From Notospermus geniculatus (taxonomy: Eukaryota > Nemertea > Pilidiophora > Heteronemertea > Lineidae): a stretch of 64,000 nucleotides of DNA. The translations under genes and the position numbers were made by a program. Shown one piece after another: positions 53,468-63,603 of the stretch. Each line of letters opens with the position of its first letter. The stretch's first letter is position 1. The stretch is taken from the NCBI GenBank assembly GCA_002633025.1, contig NMRB01000208.1:299017-363016 (forward strand). The letters run 5' to 3'. Under the pieces are notes generated by a model. It saw nothing but the letters and a program-made list of their open reading frames with translations. It was not told where the DNA came from and searched no databases.

Positions 53468-55135
53468 TTTACTCCTACATATATGAGATGTGCCCACATT
53501 CGTTGTTGGGTAAATGACAGAATATCAGTAGTTTCTTTCCAATGATTGTTCATTTAATAAAGTTTTGTGAAAGATTCGTCTAAGTTTATTATCAAACGAC
53601 ATCAAAAATGGTTAAGATTTTTTTCCTGGATTCTAGAAATCGTGGGCTGAGCATAGTCTGGGGGTTGTTTACAGCCTACGTTCGCCTTCAGGTTACCCAA
53701 TATCAGGTCCTCCTTTTCGCATACCGCATTGAGTCAGCAGCGGGAACAGTTGAAAATGTCAGCCTGGCACAGTCACAAAGAGTTCAAAGGAGCTAGGATG
53801 ACTTAATCATGTGATGCGTGTTGAATACTTGTTGCGGATGCCCCATGACGCCATTTGCTGCAGTTGGCTGATTGAGGAAAATATTAAAAATACTGCAAAC
53901 TGACATGGATTTTAAATTTAAGGGGCTGTCGGTCAAAAACCTATGATACAGGCATGGGAATCTTCCGGATTTTGCCGGATTTCCGGTTTTGGGAGGCCAA
54001 AAGTTGGGTCCTGAGATTCGTACAAAAATGCAATAAAAGTTGAGGGGGGTGGGGGTAAATACAGCGCGTCTGACTCGGGGTCTGACTTCGTCAGCCACGC
54101 AAGAACGAGCCAGAATGCCGCGCAGTAACAGCTCTTTCGGGTCTCCCTCGGCGATGATAATCACTAATTTATTCGTCTCTCTGGCAGCAACCAACCAATG
54201 AAATAAAAGCCCGCGTAAAACTGCCGTCAATGGGTTTCCTTATTTGGTCACGCTTACTACTTTTCGTGAATGCAGTGCAACCTCGCTTCCACACCATCGA
54301 ATCAACTGCCATATCCCAATTTCCTTTCGGTTCTCTCGTCTGCAGAGCACGGGTTTGTAGTGCGCCAAATCGGCACGGGAAATGCTTGGAAATCGCATCC
54401 TGGGCGAGCCAAAATCGACAAATTTTCTCGCGCTGGGGAACAACTCAGTTTCAACACAAAAGCGCATGCGTTGCGATGTTGAAAACGTCATTGACATCAC
54501 GCCTCATCCGTGACGTTATGTGCGATGCGTCATTCAGAATCAATGACGTTGCTCTCCAGTCTGTTATTTACGCCAAAATAGTCAATTTTATCGATGAAAT
54601 TCAACATGTTCCCGCTTGAATTTTCGTTTGAAAACATTCAGATACTTTGAGTCAGTCATTTACTTGATGATAAACATGTAAAATTTGAAATTCAATGGAC
54701 TACTACTTTCAGGTATATTAGTGCTAGAAGTAGGGTGTAGTTTCAGAATTAAATGACAAATAACGTTGGCTTGACCTTCGACGTCATAGTTTTAACTGAG
54801 TTCGTCAGCGCCACATCACAGACTAGTTCTTCTGGTCATGAAACAAGCATGCAAATTAACGATAATTTCTCATTAATATTTGATCCTACTCAAGAATGTT
54901 AAGAATCGCTTGGTGTTGTCCTGGTATTTACTCAATGCGCCCTCTTGAATTGTGAACAGATTCATTGGCCATGAGACATGGTATCAAGTACCATGACAAA
55001 TATGAACAACGTGGGCAAGATAATTGTTTTGGGCTTCGCACACAGCGAGAAGTGTGTTATAAAGGAATCGTGTGTTATAAAGGAATCGTAGCCAGTCACA
55101 TTGTGTAAAAGGAGTCTTTCTGTTTTATACCTTAA
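53468..55135. other. Unassigned stretch
   Basis: Frames of 145 codons (minus, 53793-54230) and 129 codons (plus, 54230-54619) meet near 54230 without recognisable domains. GTGTGTTATAAAGGAATCGT is duplicated in tandem at 55052-55092. Confidence 0.5.
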
Positions 55136-55303
55136 GCCTTGTTCACACTGCAGGTGCGGTGCGTTGCGAAACTTCTTGCCAACAACGATCGCCTAATATC
55201 AAACAATATAAAAAAACGACACCTAGTGTGCAGTGGCTGGCGAGAAAATCGGTGTGATCAGATCGCTTGTGATGTTGCCTTCCTCGTGCCTGGTGTGCTG
55301 CCA
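55136..55303. mobile_element. MITE, family Q, partial copy
   Basis: After TTAA: GCCTTGTTCACACTGCAGG. Then CGATCGCCTAATATCAAAC, GTGTGCAGTGGCTGGCGAG and TGATCAGATCGCTTGTGAT, ending TGGTGTGCTGCC. The order matches 28692-28914; the left third is missing. Confidence 0.65.
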
Positions 55304-56101
55304 GATTTTTGCTCAGCGTTCTTCCTGGCGCCACTGCTTAATATGTCACACACAGTCAACTTTTTCATGAAATTTTCCTAATACCGTCTAGTCAGTGAAG
55401 GCTTAGATGTCAGTCTTTACATCTAAGCCCTAAATCTGAGTTTAAAACAAAAAGTTTTGAAAAATTGAACTTTCGGCGGCCATTTATCATAACAAAATCC
55501 AGCTGCATAATTTATCTATCAGAGGTTTACCAAAGTCAACCCTGGCCTTTATCGCAAACAGATTATTGACTCCTGAGTTTTATCCAGCCCCCTGCTGCAG
55601 CCAGGCCGGGAACTGAGAACTGCGACGAGATCTAACATGATATCGTTGATCCCAGTCCTGGCTCGTTCAACAAAAACGTTGGAGTTTGGATTGTTTGGAA
55701 AAATAACTGTTGATGATAACCAAAGCGATACTGCTGAGGCTCTGAAACCTCAGCCAGACGGCTCATATATTCTTAGAGCTTTGACTAAACTTCAAAAGAT
55801 GGTCATTTTTGCCGTACATGACATTACTGTTTGAAGCCAAACGCATTTTTTTATTTTGCTCGAGTTGACGTCGAAGTCTTTTGAGCATGGACTGCTTAAA
55901 GGCTTTTTAGGCTTTCCTGGATGAGCTATTGTAATGATGCTTTGCCCATCATTCGCTATCCATCATCATCTGATCTCAGTGGCACCATTGACTTGTAACT
56001 TGGCTAAAAGTGAAATGAATCTAGGCCTACCTCTTCGTCTCCTAAATCATTTGTTCCATCTTCTTGTCAGCTTCCACATCATATCCCTTTTGGCCTCTTG
56101 G
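55304..56101. other. Unassigned stretch
   Basis: Contains the stem-loop at 55400-55429 and a few frames of 60-65 codons. Confidence 0.5.
55400..55429. repeat. Perfect 11-bp stem-loop
   Basis: GGCTTAGATGT and ACATCTAAGCC around an 8-base loop (CAGTCTTT). No T-tract follows. Confidence 0.75.
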
Positions 56102-56553
56102 CAATCCATGCATTGAGTGCTTGACAACCAATGCATTGAATGCTTGTCAACCAGTGCATGGAATGCTTGTCAACCAATGCATTGAATGCTTGACAACCAA
56201 TGCATTGAATACCTGACAACAAATGCAGTGGAGCTTTGCAACCCAGTGCATTGAATCCTTTGACAACCAATTACTGAATGCCGGACAAAGAATGTTGTGA
56301 AGTTTTGCAACCAGTGCATCGAATGCTTGACAGCCGATGCTTTGAAAATTTGATGACCAATGTGTTGAATGCTTGACAACCAATGCACTATATGCTTGAC
56401 AATCTCTGCTTTGAATGCTTTACAAGCAATGCATTGAATGCTTGACAACCAATGCAGTGAATGGTAGACATTGACATCCAATGCATTGAATTCCTGGCAA
56501 CCAATGCATGACAACCAATTAGTGCATGCATTGAAAGCTTCACAACCTATTGC
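56102..56553. repeat. 23-bp tandem satellite, about 19 units
   Basis: Consensus CAACCAATGCATTGAATGC plus TTGA, with the palindrome CAATGCATTG in most units. Longer variants (CTTTGCAACCAGTGCATCG) are mixed in. Minus frames of 63-129 codons with CIGCQAFNALV-type repeats are by-products. Confidence 0.93.
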
Positions 56554-57594
56554 AATCACGAATATAATGAAGCGTAGAAAATATAAAGGTTAATAACTGC
56601 CTTATATTTACGAAAACCTACCAATTTGGAAATCAAGTGAAATCAATAAATTTTGCAAAATTGCAAAGAACAAAACAAAATATTTCTCATTATGGCCCAT
56701 TGTAGCAAATTTCATATCCCTATGTAAAGAAGATTTCATAATTGCATAATGAGACAACAAATTTTTGCAAATTCCTTTCAAAAAAGCATTAAAGACGAGG
56801 CAATTTGCTTAGATGCAGAGCAAGCCAAAAAACTCCTGTGGGTTAGCTTTCAGTTTCTGATTCACCCAAACGAGCGCCGTGGAAAAAGCGGTGCTGCACA
56901 TTTCCGCCATTTCAAACAATGATGCAGACGTAATCATAATGTTTTCCTGCGCCAAACGTGACTCCCTCTTCTGATTGCCCGCCTTTTCAAGTTGCACAGA
57001 AATCCACCAACATGATTCTTTGCACATCCTCTTTTTTCTGCATTCCCTTATTAAAAATCTTTTGAGCTCGAGATTTCCTGCGTTTTCCTTGCCGACAACA
57101 ATTATGCCATCATTTCATAATCTTGGTGCGNTTACTTCCATTCCAGTCGCCCCCCGTTGGATCTATACAACTTACGCCAAGACGCGTTTTGGTCACATAA
57201 TTAAATCTCAGCCTAGCCGTTATGCCTGTATGTTATTCCAAATTTATGACCAATCAGCAGCCATCAACGCTCTTGGCAGGCGATAATGATGATGAAATGG
57301 ACGGCGATTGTGGTAATGCGATTATTAAGTGATTATGTCGCTAGAGATTCACATTTTATCACAACTTTAAGAATGCGTGGGGGATCGTCGGGATAGATTC
57401 TGGAAGAAGATCTTTTAAATGATTCATTTTCTAACTGATTGATCTAGTTGAAATGTTGTAATCAATCATGCGTGATGTCATGGGTTCAGTCCTCATGAGA
57501 ACTACACCATTCATGACAGACAGGGTGTCCTCTGACTGACATTGATGGTCAGATTCTTTTGAGGTTTCTACATTACAAATAAGAGGGGCCACGG
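56554..57594. other. Unassigned stretch
   Basis: AT-rich at 56580-56800. A 103-codon plus frame at 56975-57286 includes an N (57131); no domain. Confidence 0.5.
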
Positions 57595-57712
57595 TCTATA
57601 TTCATAAACATTATTTAAGTCAAAGTGTGATACTTATCTTTTGTGTTGAACAACAGATAAGTGTCACACTTAGACTTAAGTACGTAGTTTTATGAATATG
57701 GTCTCAGGGCCC
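57595..57712. mobile_element. Foldback MITE, family E, copy 1
   Basis: TCTATATTCATAAACATTATT, AAGTCAAAGTGTGATACTTA, TCTTTTGTGTTGAACAACAG, ATAAGTGTCACACTTAGAC and TTAAGTACGTAGTTTTATGAAT form one long hairpin with GGGCC words at the edges. Confidence 0.85.
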
Positions 57713-57742
57713 ATGGGAGCCCATATTCATAAACATACTTAA

Positions 57743-58223
57743 AGCCATGGGAACTTAGGTATGAGTTTACTGTCCGAAACTTTTTGAAAAGTGATGAGGC
57801 TTTTTTTCATTATTCATTATTCATTATTTTGTTTTAACCCCTTTTCAAGTGAAAAACAAGATACGGAATACCAGTACAATCAAGTGTCTTTCATATGGAG
57901 TCATCTCCCATTCTGCAGAGTGGCTGTGGTGGTCTTGGTGGTGATATGCTCCTGAACTGAATCCATTGACCATGTAATGTTGACATCGTGATTAATGAAC
58001 AACAGAATGATTGAAACACATCACAGGAGCATGAGGACATGGAGGAGGGTAAATTTGGTCCATTTTCGAGGGTTTTGAACAAAAAAAAGATACTTGGAAG
58101 TAATTTTTTGACTTTTTTTGGAAAATATTGGAAAAATTTTTGAAAATAATGAAATTTTTCATGCGGTGGCGCCACCACCATGCGGGCGGTGGACGGTAAA
58201 CTCATACTCAAGTTCCCATGGCC
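57743..58223. mobile_element. 481-bp TAA-duplicating MITE, family F, nested in family E
   Basis: AGCCATGGGAACTTAGGTAT with GAGTTTACTGTCC at the left mirrors GGACGGTAAACTCATAC and TCAAGTTCCCATGGCC at the right. TAA flanks at 57740-57742 and 58224-58226. The AGCC start and 3-bp TAA point to PIF/Harbinger-like insertion. Frames inside (106 codons, minus) have no domain. Confidence 0.83.
57809..57830. repeat. CATTATT microsatellite
   Basis: TCATTATTCATTATTCATTATT, three units of seven bases, inside family F. Confidence 0.9.
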
Positions 58224-58311
58224 TAAGTCAAAGTATGATGCTTATCTTTTGTGTTGAACAAAGGATAAGTGTCACACTTAGACTTAAAGTAGTTTTATAA
58301 ATATGGGCTCA

Positions 58312-58420
58312 GGGCCCATATTCAAACATACTTTAAGTCAAAGTGCGATACTTATCTTTTGTGTTGAACAACAGATAAGTGTCACACTTAGACTTAAGTA
58401 GTTTTACGAATATGGGCCCA
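58312..58420. mobile_element. Foldback MITE, family E, copy 3
   Basis: GGGCCCATATTCAAACATAC, TTTAAGTCAAAGTGCGATAC at the left; CACTTAGACTTAAGTAG and TTTTACGAATATGGGCCC at the right. It starts directly after copy 2. Confidence 0.87.
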
Positions 58421-59348
58421 GATTCAAGAGATACCTGTCCTGTATTCCAAAATGACATTGGTGATTCTTGAATTCTGGTTTCCTCCTACATTACATCACA
58501 AATAACTGAAATACTTATATTGAGCTAGGCCTACTAAACTACCGGTAGTTTTCTGCTAAGTGACAAAGTGGGGCCGAAGTCTCCTCATCAGTGTCAGGCA
58601 AAGATGTGTCAAAATCGGCCAACTTTTCCGTCAATTTTGGCGAAGTTCAGAGGGTGTTTGTAAAAAGGTCAGCGGATGTTATGATGTCAGAATGGGTTAA
58701 AGTAGAGTGTTGAGTACTCTTTTAAGTGTTTATAAAGTGTTGCTGGTCATCCTTGAAAGTGTTACCGGGATGCGAACCGCTTTTATCCAGTGTTTCTCCT
58801 TAAAAGGCCAAGTGTCATTTCCAGTAGGCGTTGGATCAAGTCTGAAGTCACTGATTTATGGCATCGCAAAAAGTATGTAGCTCTCCCGTCTCATGGAGGA
58901 GATAATCTTACGCTCATGCGGGAACAGTAACGTGAGAATTTTGTTGTGCGAATATATACGTTGTTGTTTGAAAATGGATGTGGAAAAGGCAGGTGGGATT
59001 TTCGTCGGTGGCGGTGTGAGTAAATGCAGGTAGAGGAGCCTATAATCTGTCTTTTATCGCTGGATAATAACGCTCACTCGTAGCTGACTTTGTTGTCGAG
59101 GATTCTGCATTTGGAATACATTTTCAGGTTTGGTACATTTTTGATGCGTTTTTCAGTGTCATAACTTTGTTGTTTGTGTAACTGTACTTCTTGTCATCTT
59201 TCCCAAGTATTTTAAATGGCATTCTTTCATGCAGAAAGTCATTTCAACAAAGATCTAAGATGAATAGCCTATAACTTTATAAGAGGATTATATTATGGAC
59301 TTTATACCACACATACCGGTACACATTCCAGGTGGCAGCACGTGTCTC
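58421..59348. other. Unassigned stretch
   Basis: No frame above 60 codons and no repeats noted. Confidence 0.5.
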
Positions 59349-59430
59349 CTAAGTCTAAGTGTGTCACTTATCCTTTGTTCAACACAAAAGATAAGCATCA
59401 CACTTTAACTTAAGTTTGTTTATGAATCGG
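59349..59430. mobile_element. Foldback MITE, family E, copy 4, left-truncated
   Basis: CTAAGTCTAAGTGTGTCACTT, TCCTTTGTTCAACACAAAAG, ATAAGCATCACACTTTAAC and TTTGTTTATGAATCGGG. The outer left end is missing. Confidence 0.78.
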
Positions 59431-59544
59431 GCCCCGTATTCATAAAACTACTTAAGTCTAAGTGTGATACTTATCTTTTGTGTTGAACAAAGGATAAGTG
59501 TCATACTTAGACTTACATGTAAGTAGTTTTATGAATACGGGGCC
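59431..59544. mobile_element. Foldback MITE, family E, copy 5
   Basis: CCCCGTATTCATAAAACTAC, TTAAGTCTAAGTGTGATACT at the left; AGTGTCATACTTAGACTTAC and TAGTTTTATGAATACGGGGCC at the right. It abuts copy 4. Confidence 0.87.
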
Positions 59545-59949
59545 TGGACTCTGGGGCCACAACAGAGTTGAACCCAAGACTTCTCATATAACTAACATTG
59601 TGACACCACTTGACCACTTACGTCTGATTGACTCTTGACGCAATATCGGTTGTCTTTGATCAAGCATCAACTCACCACCTCAATCAAACATCTTTGAAGA
59701 GCAGGAGATGGGAGAGAGGAAAAATATGGCCACTGACCTTTAGATCATAAACGCGGTCATCTCTTGAACCATTCTGTGTTATGTGTGGTAGAAATGTCAG
59801 ATTGATAGGGCAGGTTGAAAGTCCCTAGTTGTTAGACGCCGTCGTTCTTATTCATATCTTGGTGTTCAGGGCTCGTACAGTTACCAGTGAGACCATCCCA
59901 TCTTGCCCAACAAGCTTCCTATCACTCCTATACTCTTGCTCAGTCAGTC
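59545..59949. other. Unassigned stretch
   Basis: AGTTGAACCCAAGACTTCTC and CACCACTTGACCACTTACG near 59565-59625 faintly resemble an inverted tRNA-like head, too weak to call. Confidence 0.4.
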
Positions 59950-60093
59950 CAGGCGTGGATCCAAGGGGGGTGCAACAAATCTGTAAAATCGACCGTGAAA
60001 TTCTGAAATTTGGAGCAAATCATTGAAATTCAACGCAGATTTCAATGTTTCTAGCACAGTGCGCCCCTCTTTTCCAAAATTGTGGATCCGCTG
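59950..60093. mobile_element. hAT-like MITE, family P, copy 2
   Basis: CAGGCGTGGATCCAAGGG opens and TTGTGGATCCGCTG closes it. The middle AGCAAATCATTGAAATTC, GCAGATTTCAATGTTTCTAG and CACAGTGCGCCCC is copy 1 (28555-28670) reversed. Flanks show no duplication. Confidence 0.75.
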
Positions 60094-60097
60094 AACG

Positions 60098-60290
60098 ACC
60101 AATGACTAGCCTCAGTCTTTGCTGAGATGCCAATGGTCAACTTCTGAACGGCCAATGACATGTCCTCATTCCTTGCTGAAAGGTCAGTGACCTATTAAGC
60201 TGACCGAATTCCTTGCTGAAAGGCCAGCGTGACCTTGACCTCATTTCTTGCTAAAATGCCAATGACCTTACCTCTTCCCAAACAGAGAAG
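60098..60290. repeat. About 50-bp degenerate tandem repeat
   Basis: CCAATGACTAGCCTCAGTC, TTTGCTGAGATGCCAATGG, CCTCATTCCTTGCTGAAAGG, ATTCCTTGCTGAAAGGCCAG and TCATTTCTTGCTAAAATGCC recur with wide variation. Confidence 0.6.
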
Positions 60291-61584
60291 CCAGTGAAAA
60301 ATACGTCATTCTCTGTGGAATTGCCAATAATCCACCTGGGAATGACCTTGTATCATCCATAGCTACACGAACACCCAGACTAGAAGCCAAGCAGTGACAA
60401 GTGATCAATCGATTTGGCTCTTAAAACTGCATCTCCCCTGCCCCAGAATATGAAATCAAAGGTTTTGTCCCTCAGGGCTTAGATTTTTTTTATTTCATAC
60501 AAAGCTGTGAACTTGCTGGTGGCCTGGTAGCCCAGTATACCTTTGAAATCTTTGCCTCCTCCCTTGCCGGTAGGCTTCAAAGACCCAACCAACATCCATA
60601 TAGGGCTGAAAGTATTAGATGCCACAGACGCGGTGGTATGATGTGACCGAGTGACATCATCCGAACATAAAAGAAGGATATGCGTTTTTAATCTACGAGG
60701 ACTTGAAAGGATGTGTTTCTCTGTGAGCTACGGCAAGGGTCATCCAATTTCTTGATTAACATTGATGCTTTCCTGTTATGTGGGTTCCTAAGCGCTGCTG
60801 CATGTCACTGCAATGATAATGAATGTCACGTTATTGCCCAAAGTCGTGGCTTTGTTTCTGTAAAGTCTTGTTATTTCTTGCCAACAACCGACTCAAAACT
60901 GTTGGAACTGACGATCTTTTCAGCAGAATCAATCAAAAATGTTCTTTTCTAATCTTGTAGTTTGAACCCTTTCCCTGGCAAGGCCAACTTTGTTGTCAGT
61001 AGGGATGAGTATCCATGACCCTTTTGATATAGGGAGAGGGGTGAAGCTTGTGTTTATCCCACTCTACCTTATGATGAAGGTTTCGCAGTATCTTTGCCTA
61101 ATTTCAAAGCCTTACCTGCTCAGAATCGGATGGATTTATACATGTATCTTCTTTTTGACTTTGTGGACTTGCAGAGAATGAGTCTCTTTCTATATGAAAC
61201 TGACAGAAACTATTTTCTATCTTCTTTTGGCCTTATGGAGCAATATAGAAATATCTTACCTTATGTAGGAGTCTTGTTCTGTACCATTATCCAACACCTC
61301 ATCAACAAATGGGAATCATAACAAACCTCATCCCCAGGCTGCATTTGTACTGTTCTAACACAGGAATATCATGACGATTGATACCTAGGAACAAGATTTG
61401 GCTATTTCTGATGTGATTTCTGGAGCCGTGCGTGCACAAATTTGGAAGAAAAAAACTCTTCGAATTGATGGATGATTTTGGCTATGAATGACCAGGAACT
61501 AAACAAGATTTCTGTTAGAGATATCACTTAACCAATGATGGTAGTCGAGATTGGCAATTTGTGATATGATGTTGGCGTATTTAA
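60291..61584. other. Unassigned stretch
   Basis: Frames at 60713-60952 (79 codons) and 61094-61321 (75 codons) show no domain. A short palindrome, GATGTGACCGAGTGACATC, is near 60640. Confidence 0.5.
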
Positions 61585-61809
61585 AGCCCGCAGCACACCG
61601 GCCGATATCGCAAGTGATCTACTCGTCACCGATCTTCTCACCAGTCACCACAGATTGGGTGATATCGGCTTTGGTATTGTTTGACATTGGGTGAACATCA
61701 CTGCCGAGAGGATTCCATGCACCGCTGCCAGCGCACACCTGGCGTCAACAGCCAGTTTTGCTCCCTGATGATCAGATCGCTTGCCATATCACTTGGTGTG
61801 TTGCAGGCT
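61585..61809. mobile_element. MITE, family Q, copy 3 (reverse orientation)
   Basis: AGCCCGCAGCACACCGGCCG at the left and TTGGTGTGTTGCAGGCT at the right are inverted. TAA precedes it (61582-61584). The TAA after it was split by the next insertion and is restored when that is removed. CTTTGGTATTGTTTGACATTG and CACACCTGGCGTCAACAGCC match copy 1 reversed. Confidence 0.85.
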
Positions 61810-61811
61810 TA

Positions 61812-61941
61812 GGCTAAGAATCCATTCACGCGAATTTCTCGCGGTGCCACGCCGCAACCATTGTTTGTTTCTGTGGCATTGGTCATGAACAAAGGATGCG
61901 GCATCGCACCGCTAGAAATCCACGTGAATGGATTCTTAGCC
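61812..61941. mobile_element. 130-bp MITE with TTA duplication, inserted at the edge of family Q
   Basis: GGCTAAGAATCCATTCACGC with GAATTTCTCGCGGTGC at the left mirrors GCACCGCTAGAAATCC with ACGTGAATGGATTCTTAGCC at the right. TTA lies at 61809-61811 and 61942-61944. Confidence 0.85.
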
Positions 61942-62015
61942 TTAACGTGGGGCCCAAGACCCTTCTGTTTAAGGAGTATACTTTTGGTGAACCATAAGTG
62001 AACAGGACACTGGCA

Positions 62016-62114
62016 TGGCATCCTCCCACAGCAGGGCTTTGGTCTTATTCCTCTTCATACACTTTGTGGAGTGGATGAAGAGTCGTGAGGTAAACCCCTG
62101 TGGTGGGAGGATGC
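62016..62114. mobile_element. Foldback MITE, family T, copy 3
   Basis: GGCATCCTCCCACAGCAGGG, TTATTCCTCTTCATACACT, then GGATGAAGAGTCGTGAGG and CCCTGTGGTGGGAGGATGC form one hairpin. Confidence 0.82.
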
Positions 62115-62560
62115 TGGAATGGTATTTACGTTCTAATTTTGGTCGGTTAAGCTTGTATTAGGCGGGAATACTTCCCTTTTCACCCTCTGGAGATATCACG
62201 GTCCTCCACTCATCTCACTAGCTTCCGTCCTTTTCTCCAACTTCAAACAACAAAACAATGGCCGCCATTGTCAGACAGTGTTTTCGTCGTATTCACCTTT
62301 CATCTACGGTCAATAACTCTGTTTCCTTCATCTTCTATGCTCTAAAGATCTTGAAAAATTCTACATATTTGTAGATGTGGAGACAATGCATACATGACAT
62401 GACGTCGCCTCCTTTTCAATCCGAGTGGATTTTTTTCCGTTTGTCCTAAACTGGTGAGGGACCATCTTAAAAATCATCAGGGATACTAAAATTGCAGGTG
62501 TTATTTCAAAAAGGGAGAATTTTTCATCTTGGGGTTTGAGTTTTGGACTTGTGGGGCCGT
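62115..62560. other. Unassigned stretch
   Basis: An 85-codon minus frame at 62361-62618 runs into the next foldback; not recognised. Confidence 0.5.
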
Positions 62561-62662
62561 ATCTTGAACTCAGGTAGGTTGAGATGCAACTTTTCCATTG
62601 TTCAGGTTTACCAGGCATGATGTGACAATGGAAAAGTTGTGGCTCAACCTGAGTTCAAGATA
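62561..62662. mobile_element. Foldback MITE, single copy
   Basis: ATCTTGAACTCAGGTAGGTTG with CAACTTTTCCATTGT at the left mirrors ACAATGGAAAAGTTG and CTCAACCTGAGTTCAAGAT at the right. Confidence 0.8.
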
Positions 62663-62728
62663 ATCTTCATTGGTCTGCAGTGTCAGATTTACAGGTTGAT
62701 GGAGGTTACTGTTAAGTTTTGGCATCAG

Positions 62729-62908
62729 TCTGTTGCATGGGACAGTAAGCTGTGGTGCCTTGTACCTTGTGCCTTTGCAAGCGCAAGTAAAAGACCCCAC
62801 CCAAGTGAGGAGCATGAGTAGCTTGAGATGGCCTCTTCCATACTTACCAGGGCCAATAATGCTTTGGCTTTGGCCCTGATGGAAAAATCTAATACAAATA
62901 CAATCACA
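62729..62908 (+). mobile_element. SINE family 1, copy g, head missing
   Basis: TGTTGCATGGGACAGTAAGC, GCCTTTGCAAGCGCAAG, GACCCCACCCAAGTGAGG, CTTGAGATGGCCTCTTCC, TGGCCCTGATGGAAAAATC, then CTAATACAAATACAATCAC. It is 5'-truncated, as usual for LINE-mobilised copies. Confidence 0.85.
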
Positions 62909-63140
62909 AACATCTTGAGACGGCCCCAGACAATTGAATCCCGAGAACGTTCTGTTGCATTCAATGTTTCATCTGACGCGATGCTCATCTTCATGTCCAC
63001 GACGTCCATCATAACAAAGAGTACATTGGTAAAAAAATCACCTTCGTTTTCCAAATAATGAAAGACAAAATGATGACGTTCCGTGCAATACAATGTATCT
63101 TAATATAGAAAATATGTCGTGTATTACTTTCTTAGGTCGG

Positions 63141-63175
63141 TATAAATATTCGTGCGGTATCGTTTCGTCTTCAGA
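63141..63175 (+). promoter_or_regulatory. Weak candidate core promoter
   Basis: TATAAATA at 63141-63148 and an initiator-like TTCAGAC with its A about 32 bp later (63173). No CRE-type sites or confirmed transcript downstream. Such a pair also arises by chance. Confidence 0.25.
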
Positions 63176-63403
63176 CTTTCACCGAGTCTATCGGAATTAC
63201 TGCTGAGTCTGCCTTCGAGAAGTTTGTTGGTAGAAGTTTATCCTTTGCTGGTACAAAGGGAACGTCAAAGTCGATTATTGGATTGCAAGATACAACGTAA
63301 CTAAATCGATTTCTTTCAAAGGATATTAAAAGAGTAACTGCTGATTTAGATATAAAAATGTAAGTACGGTGAGGGGAAATTCACATGGTACGCCGTACTA
63401 CGG

Positions 63404-63603
63404 CAGTGCTTTACGTTTGTAATTTGCAGGAACTCAGTCAGTTGAGCTTCTCAAAGGCTCGAGGAGAGCTGTTCGCACTCGTGAAATTTGATGGTCAGTT
63501 ACTTCAAGGATGCCGAGGAGCGCAGTCAGTTGAGCTCCTCGGTGCAACTTCGCGGGCACGCAGGGGCGCGAGCGTGATTGCGCCCGCCTTACGTATAGCA
63601 CTG
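63404..63603. mobile_element. hAT-like MITE, family N, copy 2
   Basis: CAGTGCTTTACGTTTGTAATT opens it; GAGGAGAGCTGTTCGCACTC, GATGGTCAGTTACTTCAAGG and CAGTTGAGCTCCTCGGTGC fill it; TTACGTATAGCACTG closes it. It carries about 45 bp more than copy 1. The 152-codon plus frame at 63385-63843 passes through it. Confidence 0.8.

Larger units (their letters stand above)
57716..58310. mobile_element. Foldback MITE, family E, copy 2, split by an insertion
   Basis: The left part GAGCCCATATTCATAAACAT with ACTTAA lies at 57716-57742. The right part TAAGTCAAAGTATGATGC, TTATCTTTTGTGTTGAAC, GATAAGTGTCACACTTAG and ATAAATATGGGCTC lies at 58224-58310. Removing 57743-58223 and one TAA restores a family E hairpin. 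Confidence 0.85.

Noticed and set aside
54230-54619. 129-codon plus-strand frame
   Set aside because: Composition looks ordinary but no family is recognised, and a 145-codon frame on the other strand ends at its start; not enough to call.
60713-61321. Frames with hydrophobic and aromatic runs that might be exons
   Set aside because: No convincing splice sites joined to a longer reading frame, and no domain recognised.
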